From positions 186,001 to 250,000 of the forward strand of contig BLAL01000197.1 in the NCBI GenBank assembly GCA_015698045.1: 64,000 nucleotides of DNA, written 5' to 3'. The notes below the pieces were generated by a model. It had not been told where the DNA came from and ran no database searches. It saw only the letters and a program-made list of their open reading frames with translations. Of the stretch, positions 27,255-38,448 are shown piece by piece. Position numbers and translations under genes: made by a program. This DNA is from Rhizophagus clarus (Eukaryota > Glomeromycota > Glomeromycetes > Glomerales > Glomeraceae). How positions within the stretch are numbered: position 1 is the first letter of the stretch; each line of letters begins with the position of its first letter.

Positions 27255-27490
27255 GAATCACCATCTTTTCTGTTGTTCATCATCATCATCTGTAATCTTA
27301 TCTAACCTTTATGCATCTTGATGCTTTTCAAGAAAAGGAGATAAAATAAATTTTTATGAGATTAAGCGAGATATTCAGGATTTTCTCCAAAGTAATCTAT
27401 ATAAATTACGCTCCGGATTAATAACGATATACGTATCATTGAAAATAAGATCATCAATCGTGTGGCTTTGACAGGATTAAAACAGAGATC
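27255..27490. repeat. Paralogous copy of the 21.96-22.66 kb spacer, without the hAT insertion
   Basis: Aligned by eye to 21955-22006 plus 22365-22660. The target site ATCTTATC occurs once (27295-27302), continuous with the flanks, so this copy shows the state before insertion. Confidence 0.8.
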
Positions 27491-27644
27491 CTATAAAAAC
27501 ATACTATACAATTAAAATGACTTATCACCGCATGTATTATAGAGTATATTGAAAAATATAATTATATAAAGCTAAATTTTATTTATTATCAAGTACTTGG
27601 CATATTTGCTATCTAAATAATACATCAAATACAAATATAGCAAA

Positions 27645-27953
27645 TTAGCAAATTAGTTGTTCATCATCACATCCAATAACAATTTTGTCGAAATCGGAGC
27701 TTGGCAAACCATTACTATGAGATGGACACCAATATCCAACATCATTACTACCATAGCACATCTTAACACAACATCCATCACCACTTGCACTGTACCATCT
27801 GTAGGACTTAATGATAAAGCCAGGTACAAAAGTGCCTCTTTGATAGTAAGTACTGGAAGTGCCCTGAAAGTTGTTTTCTGACCATGCTTCAAAATCAAAT
27901 GCTGATGCAAGATGAGCAATCAACAACACAAAAATAAACTTGTAAAGCATCAT
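27645..27953 (-). CDS. Small secreted cysteine-containing protein
   Basis: Single-exon frame of 102 residues. It starts MMLYKFIFVLLIAHLASA, a clear signal peptide with likely cleavage after ASA. The mature part of about 84 residues has aromatic-rich text (FEAWSENNFQG, SYRWYSASGDGCC) and six cysteines (a CC pair, then single Cys residues up to the C-terminal one), consistent with disulphides and export. The ENNFQG and WY motifs recall beta/gamma-crystallin-like folds, but that is only a suggestion. It could be a candidate effector or wall-associated protein. No neighbour informs its role. Confidence 0.75.
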   Translation of the reverse strand: MMLYKFIFVLLIAHLASAFDFEAWSENNFQGTSSTYYQRGTFVPGFIIKSYRWYSASGDGCCVKMCYGSNDVGYWCPSHSNGLPSSDFDKIVIGCDDEQLIC

Positions 27954-28984
27954 ACTAAAGCCATATATATTAAATTAATAAGAAAATTTATATAAAGCAA
28001 AAAAAAAAATAATAATAACGATGACAAGTACCTTTGTCTTATTTTTGATTATATTAAACCGAAATTCAAAGATTTACTTTTGATTATGTTAATAAAAGAA
28101 GTTACAGATTTGCCTGATCGAATTTATAGAGAATAAAAAAAAAATTCACATGAAACATATTATTCTTTGATAGTCTTTTTGCTTGGCATTTGTTTTGCCT
28201 CTAAAAGGCTAAATTTGGCTCGTTAAGATAGTATCATCATTGCTCCACGCTGTGTCATTCTGTTAATCAACCAATAAACTTTGAAAAAAAAAGCTACCGT
28301 ACGACATACTATAAATCTATCCAATCATTTTTATTGTTAAAGGTGAGTCAGTATGGTACCATTGGATTATTTATCTAAGAGAGTTATTTTTTATTATTTT
28401 ATTTTTTTTTTTATAATTAAAAATGCCTAAATAATTATTACTTGCAACAGAATCTAAAAAAACCATAATATTTTTGTTCTTTTTTTTATGAGAACATACA
28501 TGTAGTCATTAGATAACACTGAAACATAATAAAGTCTGAACTTAAACGTATGGTAAATTTGACCAAAATGCTTCAATGTTTGTTCATTATTTGATTCAAT
28601 TAAACATTTCTTGATAACAAATCTCATTCGACGGAAGAGAATTATAAAATGTTGTTAGAATCCTAATTCTTTTTTTCTTCCAAAAGCTAATAAATAAAAA
28701 AACCATTTATTTATAATGAGAAAAAAAATAGCTTTGAAACGGATGGATGATCGATAATTAATTTTTTAACTTATGTACTTGTTTTAAACATGCGGCTTAA
28801 AGAAAAGAAATTTTTTATAAATGTAATATTCCAAGTTTTTATTAATTAAATTCAACACTATCTCCTCTTTCTCAACGGATAATATACATTATACAGTAAT
28901 AATATTACAGTAAATAAATATAATTACAAAGCATTAAAGTAAATAAATTAAATTATAGCATATTTAAGCATCCATTATTTGATC
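27954..28984. other. Intergenic, no gene seen
   Basis: AT-rich. Should contain the promoter of the small secreted protein (near 27954) and the 3' region of the HMG-box gene (near 28984). No other signal recognised. Confidence 0.4.
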
Positions 28985-30933
28985 TTAACATGCCTTCCAA
29001 TTCATATGATGGTGTGGATTCTGATATTGACACATATCGTACATATCCATTTTAGGTTGTTTATCATTCACCATTGGTGTTTGCATTACCTGTGGCATTT
29101 GGCCATATTGTATTTGATGGGGAGGCATAAATTGTGACATACCTATTCCAGTGCCGTAAAGAGGTAACATTTCACGATAGGAATTCATCGGCTGATTATA
29201 CTGCATCTGATTGTACTGCATCGGGTTATATTGCATCTGGTTATAGCGTGTACTAGGTTGTAGTGGCGTTATTTGATGGTTTGTTTGAGCTTGGATAAAG
29301 CTTGGATTTTGCCACGAAGGTTGCATGTGATGTTGACACATCATCTGTTGCATGCATGATTGATGACGTTGATACGACATTTGTTGCATTTGAGGTATTG
29401 GTGACATATAAGATTGTGCTGAAACGTAATTGAAAGTCTCCGGCATATTCTGAATCTTCATGTCGTGGGAATTATCACAGTTATTTGAATAGAGTTTATG
29501 ATCAAACGGTTGCACATGCGATGAAGCATAAGGCATAGGCTGTTGAAATTGCTGTTGACAAGCTTGATTTTGCTGAACTATGGGCATCCCTTCTTGCATT
29601 TGCAACCCTTCCTGTGACTTCATAAATTGAATTTTTTGTTGATCTAATAACTGAGGATTTACCATATTCGTGTTATATAGACAATGTGGCTTGTTTAAAA
29701 ACTGATGCTGCGATGTTTGTAAATCGAATTGCATATCGTTAGATTGTAAATTTGGTTGAGATTGTTGTAGTGATTGAAAAGAATGTTGTATTTGCATAAA
29801 ATTGTTTTGTTCTTCATAAGGAAAGGGTGTACCCATATTATCATGAACGGGCTGCGATTGCTGAGATTGCTGCGGTTGTTGTGATGCGTCTGTATTATCA
29901 ACAATTGTTGACTCTTTCGCTTGATAAATGCCCAATGGCGATTCGCTGGATTTAATTTCATTTGGAACATAAGCTTCTATTGAGTCTCCACCTTGCGATG
30001 AAATTTCATTATTAGTCTCCAAATTTGCCTCAAATGGACCGAAAGAAACCGGAGATCCGAGCAACGTTTTAAAGTTTACGCATTGGTTTGACAAAATATC
30101 ATGTGAAAAATCTATATCCTCTTTTTCTTCATTTAAGATATTCTTATTCTGTAAGATCGTATATAATGATTCCCATAAATATGAGAAAATAATTAACACC
30201 GACGTTACTTATTCATACCAATTTTTTGAGCTCATTTATAGCTAGATCGTATTCTTTTCTTTCATCCTGTGCCATTTTAATATAAGGCTGTAATTATATT
30301 AGAATTTGTTAATTTCCTTTATTTGGAGAAAAAAAAGATTGCCTAATTCGAGTTACCTTTTTCTCTTCGTCACTTAATTCTTTCCACGCTTTCCCAAGTA
30401 ATGAACTTATCTCCCTTGAAAGTGCATTCGAATACTTTGTATGAAATTCTTCTCTATAATGCATATTACAATTTAAAAATCTGTTTCTCTTTAAATAATA
30501 AATTGCAGTTATACTCTATTTACCTATTTTCTTTTGCGAAAAACAAATACGGATTTTTCGGTCTCTTAAGTTTAATCATATCATTGACTCTAGCTTTCTT
30601 TGATTTGCTATTTCGTCCTTCAACTTTTTCTTTCTCCCTTTTCTCATTACTATTATTATTATTAATTTTTCTTTTTCTTAAATTTTTTTTTGATTGAGAA
30701 TCTTTAGAATTATTAGTACACGAAATTTCTTTAGTTTCTGCGCCATCGTACGCAATATCCCTTTTCTTTATAGGAATTATTTCTCCACGTGATGCCAATC
30801 CTATATTACTATTAGGTGCCGGCGTGTTATTCGTGGTAGAAGGTGGAGTTGGAGGTATTGTAGTTGACGATAATGGTGATGTTTTTTGTCTTTGTTGTTG
30901 GTTTTGCTTTTCTGTGTATGTTGATGGCTCCAT
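28985..30933 (-). CDS. HMG-box transcription factor (MATA-HMG-like)
   Basis: Four exons: 30933-30524, 30453-30357, 30287-30219, 30148-28985; 579 residues with all phases consistent. The N-terminus (1-115) is Thr/Pro/Asn-rich and then basic (KNLRKRKINNNN, a likely nuclear signal). The HMG box spans about residues 120-192: LKRPKNPYLFFAKENR, then LLGKAWKELSDEEKKPYIKM, split by two introns. The rest is long, Gln/Met-rich and low complexity (QQPQQSQQSQP, MQYNPMQYNQMQYNQ), a likely disordered activation region. MATA-HMG genes bind DNA and are strongly expanded in Rhizophagus; I cannot tell mating-type from other HMG members. I chose the ATG at MEPSTY because the upstream in-frame stretch is low-complexity leader. 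Divergent from DUG3 across 644 bases. Confidence 0.85.
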
Positions 30934-31577
30934 TTTTTTTTTCTTTTTTTTTCTTTGGAGAGATAAACGTGGGAAAAAGATAAATAAAATGATCGTTGTA
31001 TAAAGTTTATTTTGTAGATTAATAAGATTATCTTTATTAGTATTGATCAAATTATATATCAATATTTAGAATAGTTCATTATGATCGTACTTATAGAATT
31101 TCATAGTAACAGGTATGTCATTTAACGATAAAGCATAAAAAAGTTAGATTTCATTTTAATTTTCTTAATAAGGCCAGAAATAGGTAAGTCGTCAAACATT
31201 GATTCTTGGTTCGGTAGATCATTGGTAATGAAAAAAAATGGCAAATCATATGATTTGAAGTATTGCGTTATTTTCACGGGATTACCCCTTATGGTACCTT
31301 AAATATATAATTTCATTTTCAACAAAATTTCGCAATTGAAAAAAAAAATTTTTTTATGTACAGAAGAGATTGTGTTTTTCTTTATTTGCACTTAGCCATG
31401 ATAAACAATTAGCCTTATCAACCTTATCAAGCAAGGGATTGTATAGCCGATTCATCACAAATATAAATATTCATATATAAAAGAGCCTAAGTAAGGCTTT
31501 TAAATTTTTTCTCAAATTTTTTATTTTTTTTTATTTTTTATTTTTTATTTTTTTTTTTTGCGAAATTTAATTCTACT
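30934..31577. promoter_or_regulatory. Shared divergent promoter region (HMG-box gene / DUG3)
   Basis: 644 bases between two divergent start codons. It contains poly-A/T tracts (31330-31350, 31510-31560) and no frame or RNA gene. That it serves both genes follows from the layout; no specific site can be named. Confidence 0.5.
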
Positions 31578-33378
31578 ATGTGTAGATTTTTACTTTATAA
31601 AGGAAAGGATTCAATTCAACTAGCACATGTAAAGTATTAGTTTTAAAGCCGAGTTCCATTAGAATTTCATTTTCTGTACGAAATTCTAATTATTAATTAA
31701 TTTTCTTTTTAATAGTTGCTTACTCGACCAGCTCATTCGATTATAAATCAATCATTTGATTCCAGACTTAGAATAGACAAAAGACGCCCGATTAATGGTA
31801 TGTGTATAGACCATTTTAATCATTTCTTTTTTTTTTAATCTCATTGTTATTTAATTTTTTTTTTTTCGTATTTAACTTAAATAGGAGATGGATTTGGCGT
31901 AGGTAATGCACATCTACACGTAAAATTATTTTCGTCGATAATTTTTTAAATTTAAATAATCGTTTTTCTTTAGGATGGTATGATGAATCAAATCCAGGTC
32001 CTGATAATACACCATGTATATTTGCGTCAGTAACACCAGCGTGGAATAATCAAAATTTGGCAAGGCTTGCCGAGAAAATTAGGAGCCCTTTAGTTTTTGC
32101 TCATGTAAGAGCTTCAACTTCTGGTACCTTATCTGAAAATAATTGTAAGTTGACAACTAGAATGAGAGGGAGATGAGAGAAGAGATTATTGATTTAAATA
32201 ATTTTTTTTTTTTTTTATTTAAAAGGTCATCCATGGAAATATAATAGACTAATGTGGATGCATAATGGACATATACAAGATTTTAACAAGGTATTATTAT
32301 TATTATTATTTTAAAAAAAAAGATGATACTGAAATTATCATTTGCTTTATTTATTTAAAAAAAAAATTATTGATTTTACTTTCAATTATGATAGATTAAA
32401 AGAAAGTTACAGCAATCATTACGAGATGAAATATTCTTATTTGTACAAGGAAATACGGATTCTGAATGGGCGTTCGCGTTGTTTCTTAATCAGGTTAGGG
32501 ATATAATGAACGATAATTTGACTTGATTCGTTTTGCTCTAATTATAAATTTTGACTTTTAGTTAAGCGATCCACAAGCTGAGAAGTTTGATCATCATATG
32601 CTGAAGAAAGCAATGTTAAAAACAATTGAACAGTTGAATATATGGGCAGAAGAAGCTGGAATTACGGAGGTAATATATTAGATTATTTTTTTTTTTTATT
32701 ATAATATCGTCGTTGAAATTAAATAATTGAATATTTATTTAATTATTAACTACTTTTTTTCTTTAAAAGCCATCACTTCTTAATTTTGCAGTCACAGACG
32801 GATGTTCTATTGTATGTACTAGATATATTAATAGTAGGACTGAAGAGGCAGCTTCCTTATATTTTTCTTCAGGTAAAATTATTGAAATATTTAATATTTT
32901 GAATAATTTTTTTTTTTAAAAAAAAAAAAAAAAAAATAATAACATACGTATATTATCCTAAATTTAGGAACAAATTTTAAAGAATACAAACCCGGACATT
33001 ATAGAATGGTATGTTTGATTTTTACATCTTCATGGTATTTACTTTCAGATTACTTATTATATTTTTATTTGTTCGACCATGAAGATCAAAGCAGATAAAC
33101 GTGAAGATATTGTATTAGTTGCTTCAGGTACTCAGATTTATTCAATCATTTATTTTTCTCGATTTATTTAACGATAATACATAAACTCATTTTTATTTAT
33201 AATCAATTATTTAGAACCTTTAACATTTGAAAAAGCGGATTGGTTAATAATACCAACAAATACATGTTTTGTAATAACGTCAAAATTTAACGTGTTATTA
33301 TTTCCTATAAAAGACCAATATTATAATGCTGATCGAATGAGAAAAAGACAAAGCATCGTACCACCCGCCGTACTATAG
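31578..33378 (+). CDS. DUG3: Class II glutamine amidotransferase of glutathione degradation (Dug3-type)
   Basis: Eleven exons: 31578-31628, 31716-31797, 31885-31902, 31974-32144, 32226-32290, 32395-32493, 32562-32669, 32770-32872, 32968-33008, 33085-33127, 33215-33378; 314 residues, all phases consistent. It starts MCRFLLYKGK, so Cys2 is the nucleophile of the Ntn-type amidohydrolase after Met removal. Conserved family words follow: HLLTRPAHSIINQSFDSRLR, NGDGFGVGWY, TPAWNNQNL, FAHVRAST, NCHPW, MHNGHI, QGNTDSEWAFALF, EPSLLNFAVTDG and ASEPLTFEKADW. In yeast Dug3 works with Dug2 in a cytosolic complex that removes the gamma-glutamyl group of glutathione. Exon 3 is only 18 bases and encodes part of the GDGFGV motif. 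Length and motif order fit a functional gene. Confidence 0.95.
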
Positions 33379-34642
33379 TTAAACGTATTTTAATAATTTT
33401 TTAGAAATTTATTAAACTTTTAATGAATAATTAGGAGGCATAATATCCAATTCAATCGAATTTTTTTTTTTAGAAAAAAATTATATTATAACAATGATCA
33501 CTAGATTAATATGAAATTGAACAATATACAAATATAAAAGAATATTTTTAATAAATGCTATAAACTTAATTATAATTAATTTATTTAAAATATTATGAAT
33601 TTGTTGATAAATGTTTAATAATTATTAATATATTATTTAAAGATCAATCAATATGAAACAAATGCGAGTAATATAAATTCAATTGTAAAGAATAAATACG
33701 CTACCAGTATTTGTTAGGTTTAATCTCCGACGAAATGGAATAAAATAATATAAAAAAAAAAAACGTTTCGAAATCGTAAAATGTTTCCGTTGAACTAACC
33801 AAACGGGGCAAATCATAAACGACAATCCTTCTCCGCATTCATCAGCGCTTTGATCAACCTTTCAATATATTGTAATCATATAATTTACCGATTTACTACC
33901 CCATACTATCTTTTAGCACGTCAATATAAGCAGATTCATGTGGCACAACCCGGGTAATAAAGAATCAGTTATGAACCTTTATCTTCCATTTAAGATGATC
34001 TTAAATTACATGTGATTATGTCTGTATTAATTCTTACCCTGACTGTAATAATTGGATGAATATTGCGCAATTTTTTTAAATCTCGTGATTTTTATTAAAC
34101 ATAATATGCTTAATTTGCATTTTATAATTTACAAAGAATTGCCATATTTGGGTAATAATAGTTATTTAAAAAAAGGCAAGGATAATATACGAATTTAATT
34201 TTCTCAAATTGAAATACTAATATATTTTCTGATTTAATAAACTTTTAAATATGTTAATAATAAATCATATACAGTATTTGTAAAAAATGAAAAGTTTGTG
34301 TGTTCGAACAACATTGTTAATATACCTGAGGACTTTCTACCTAACTTTTTCGCAAATTGATTCGATCATTTAATTGATATAATTTGAAAATATAGCTTAA
34401 AATTTTAAAGATTTTTTCTTTTTTATTATTAATAAAGGATAATAACAAAAAAATACTACTGTAACATTTACGTGATATACATAAAGTAAAAAAAAAAAAA
34501 ATAGAAATTTATCAATTTAAACAAATTATTTATGAAAGAAAAACAAAGAAAGGAAACTAGAAAATTTTCAGATCAAAAGAATTTTTTTTTTTACATGAAA
34601 GAAAAAAATTGTCCATTAAATAAGATACTATTATGATTATAT
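33379..34642. other. Intergenic, no gene seen
   Basis: AT-rich 3' region between two convergent genes. No open frame, RNA gene or clear repeat was seen. Confidence 0.4.
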
Positions 34643-35313
34643 TTAATAACCCGATTTGCCATCATTTTTGGAGTTGTCATAACCATAGTCATCACTATAG
34701 TCATCATGTTTACTATTATCATAGCTATCATAGCTACTATAACCATCATCTTTTTTATCATCGCCATAACCACTGTCGACTGTCGTAGCTATAATCATCA
34801 TGTTTGTCATCAGAACCATAATCATCATTTTTGTCGCTGTAGCCGTCGTGGCCGTAGCTATCGTCATTCTTGTCGCTGTAATCGTCATGGTCGTAGCCAT
34901 CATCATTTTTGTCACTGTAACTGTCATTACCATAACCGTCACCATAGCCATCATCATGGCCGTTATCGTAACCGTATCCATTATCATGCATATCATTGTA
35001 GCCTTCATGTTTGCTGTCATCGTAACTATCATGTTCAGGGTAATAAAATTCTGTGGGTACCCCGTACCCATGGATTGTAAAATGGATCATATGGCTTTTC
35101 AGCTTCCTTATTACCATAACTATCATCGCCACGTTTATTAACTAAAAAAATGTTAAGAAAAAAAGGGTTGACAAAAAAAGAACGTATGAAAAAAAATCTA
35201 AAAATATGTATATAATTTATCAGTATAATTTTTTTTTTTTTTTTTTTACCTGGAGCTGCATTAATAAATGCTGCGGAAGCGATTACGACTAATGCAAATG
35301 CAAAGAATTTCAT
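34643..35313 (-). CDS. Secreted Asp/Tyr/Gly/His-rich repeat protein, frame shifted in places
   Basis: Exon 1 (35313-35250) encodes a clear signal peptide, MKFFAFALVVIASAAFINA, then APG. After a GT-AG intron, exon 2 (35141-34643) starts with VNKRGDDSYGNKEAEKPYDP; the KR is a possible Kex2 site. The bulk is hydrophilic, with repeats of the type DGYSDKNDDSYGHD. Three frames are needed to follow this composition: the first changes near 35060, the second near 34783, where a 7-base tandem duplication (GACAGTC) is visible. Each change is one base net. Either the gene is decayed, or the sequence has errors in repeats, or splicing here is unusual. The composition suggests a wall or matrix protein. Function unknown. 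Confidence 0.6.
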
Positions 35314-38300
35314 TTTTCGTTGTATAAAGAGTAATTGATTATTGAATTTTATTGAAACTTATTTTTATTTTTTTTTCTTTGATTTTTATTTCTTTTCTTT
35401 TTCAGAAGAGAAGTGAAGAACTTTAGAGGATATTTCCTTGGTGTTTATATACTCTTTTTTCGTTATAGTAGAACTAAAACGAGTTTATATTAAAAATTCT
35501 AAATATTAAATCTTATTTAATTTACTAACAGAAATTTATTATAAAAGTTGTAATTTTATTTACACTTTCCAAGGAAGAAAACATTCATCGCCAAATAATT
35601 TTTTTCATAGACATTTTTTACATGTATATGGTTTGCTTCATAGAGAAAAAAAAAAAATCTTCGACAAAAGCTTCTCGTTATTGTTCTTTAATAAATAATT
35701 TATAAATAAAAATTTGAATGGAAAATAAAACTTTGAGTATGAGATATTAAAACTCAATATTATTTCTTTACAAATTTTAGGTACGTATAATAAGAAGATT
35801 TATATGTTTAAAGAATTGAACACCGTTTATAAGAAGAAATCTTTATTATTATTAAATTAACGAAAGTCAATCCAATGTTATTATTTAGTATTTCGATAAT
35901 ATCATACAAAAATCTTTTGTCGACGAAGTTTAGAAAATTTCTTATTCTTAGTACAAAATTTTACTTTAAAGGAAAAACATCCCTGTTTTTTTTTGTTTAG
36001 TTAAGTTTTTTAAAGTTAAGATTTCTATCAGATTTCCATAATCGATCAATAAATCAAACTAAAAAAAAAAAAATTAAATTTGGGAAAGATGAGAACTTTT
36101 TTAATTACGTTATTTTTTTTTTTTTTTCGTGGGAAATACCGAGATATCCAAATTAGATTTAAAGTTTGGAAATTCCAAGATTTTGTAATATTTACTACTT
36201 ATTTACTATGGTAATCACGTTAATAATCCTGATTGATTGTTAAATTTCAATAGTTAAAATTTTTTTTGGTAATTTCATATTATCAACTGTTTCTTTTCTT
36301 TTTTACATCATATACAGTATACCTATAATCTATATTTATATGATAAATTACGTATTTGTTTGTTTTCCATAAAAGAAAGATTTGTTTATTACCCAATAAA
36401 TAAATTTATTATTTCTCTAATTTGCAATAATACAATTAACAGTTTAAAAATCATTACCTGTTACCATATTATGATAATAATTCTTGTGATTTGATTTTGT
36501 TAAAGATAATCGAGATATCCATAGAAATTGATTCTATCACGAATTATTTTAATATTAAATTAGATAACAAATCTGCCTTTCTACAAGAAATTATTGATTG
36601 CACTAATCGTTTTGAATACAAAAAAAGAGTACTATTAAAACAATATACGCTGCATAACCATTTGTTAAAACGCTAACAGCAATGTGCATAGTATGAGGAT
36701 ATTTACGAGATACTGTATACACAATTTTCAATTTTGTTAGATCATAATAAATGACGTTTTATTTATTTTCTGATTTCTTGCACGATTTCACATTTTACCT
36801 CCGGTAATCCTGATAATGTATTATCCGTAAAAAAAAAAATCAACTCACTTCAAGCCTTTTGAAAGATGTATTATTATTTTATTTTACAGCTTCCAGATTG
36901 TTGAGTACTACTACACTTTCTTGGATATTATTTCTTTCATTTTCACAATAACAGTTATGCTTTTATTAATCAATGAAAATAATTGCTCGTTTAATTACCC
37001 ATATTTGATGTCTTTTGGGTCCAAATCAGTCCCATATTGCTACCAAATCAATTGGTATAATTTTGATATGATAGTTGTTTCGCCTTCTCTTTTATTAATA
37101 ATTTCTAGAAAGTTATCTGGCGGAGAGTCGTTAATGGATACTGTACTGTAAAAGTTTTGTTTGTCTCTATCACAGAATTCATTTTATTTCTTTTTATGAT
37201 TAAACCCTGAGATATATTAAGATCGCGCAACACTGGTTGGTGCGATGGACTTTCGTTTCCGTTTCCTAGTATACATGATATAATTTAAATGTATGATAAA
37301 AATATTTAAACTGTTTTTTTTTTTGGACATTTTTCATTGAATAAAGGATTGAATAGAATTAGTAAGTTCATGACCAATAAATTTGTTCCATACGAAACAC
37401 CATAATTACCAAGAACACTTCCCTTTGTAATTAACTTGCTCTTTATTGACAATGGGTTAAGAACGTGTCTTAAACTTAAAGGCTATGTAATATACGTATA
37501 TTTTTTTTTAAAAAAAAATCAGATGTACTAAAGAGACAGGACCCAAAATCACTTATCCTTTAAAAAAGGATGTCTTCGAAATACAAAAAGTGAGTTGCAA
37601 ATTGTAAAGTCCGTAATAAGTAACCATAAAAAAAATTTGCTCATAATAAAAGTCGTAATTATCAGATCGATTCCGGCTCTTAATACTTTTTCTTAAACGG
37701 AATTTCAATTTCTAATATGCACTGTTACACCGTATAATTCATATTTATTAAATATGACCTACTTTTGATATTATTTGGAAATTTCTAGCTTTAATATGTT
37801 ATATGAGTAGAATATTTCTCTTGTTAATTTTTAGTTTTTTTTTTTTTTTTTATAATACTTAAAAAAAAATTTTATATCTAGAACGCTCGAAAATGAAGGA
37901 CTTTTTAATTTTGTAACGTGAAATTTAAGTCAATAACTCAATAAAATTCCAGCGCTTGTTGAATAGTTATGAAAGTAGTTTTATTTTAACCTCTCCATTA
38001 TTAACCTGGAAGGATTTATTTTATTTTATTTTATTTTTTTTTTTTGTTCTAAATATTTTGTGACTTACACTGTATACAAAAGTCAATGTTCTTGTCATTA
38101 TTGGCATTTGTTACCAGGATTATAAATGACATCAGTTATTTAGTTATTTGGTTATTTGTCGGATACTTGCTAGTAATTTTATAAAATAATATTTTATGAA
38201 TGACAAAAAACTTTTATGGTTAAATAAGTTATTATTAAGCCGTAAAAATAATAATAAATCATGTGACGCAAAAAACTTTTATGGTTATTATTACATTTGG

Positions 38301-38448
38301 TAAATAATTTTTTTTTTTTTTTATTTAGTTTCTTTGTTAAAATAAACAAATGATTAATAATAATTCTCGGAATTTTAAAATGACTTTAAATGACTGGTCA
38401 TTTAGGTTCCAAATGACAAATGAACGAATTGTCATTTGTCATTTCAAA
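35314..38448. other. Intergenic, no convincing gene
   Basis: Three kilobases of AT-rich DNA with many poly-A/T runs. Short frames at 36491-36676 and 36921-37151 lack family resemblance. Nothing further can be supported; 35314-35460 should hold the promoter of the secreted repeat protein. Confidence 0.4.

Noticed and set aside
30934-31062. Upstream extension of the HMG-box protein
   Set aside because: The extra in-frame residues are low-complexity, hydrophobic and lysine-run text without resemblance to HMG factors; the ATG at 30933 is the better start.
34706-35141. Plus-strand frames rich in Ile, Val or His/Arg
   Set aside because: Mirror images of the Asp/Tyr/Gly repeat coding sequence on the minus strand.
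36491-37151. Two small plus-strand frames
   Set aside because: No signal peptide, domain, intron support or conserved neighbour; consistent with chance in AT-rich DNA.
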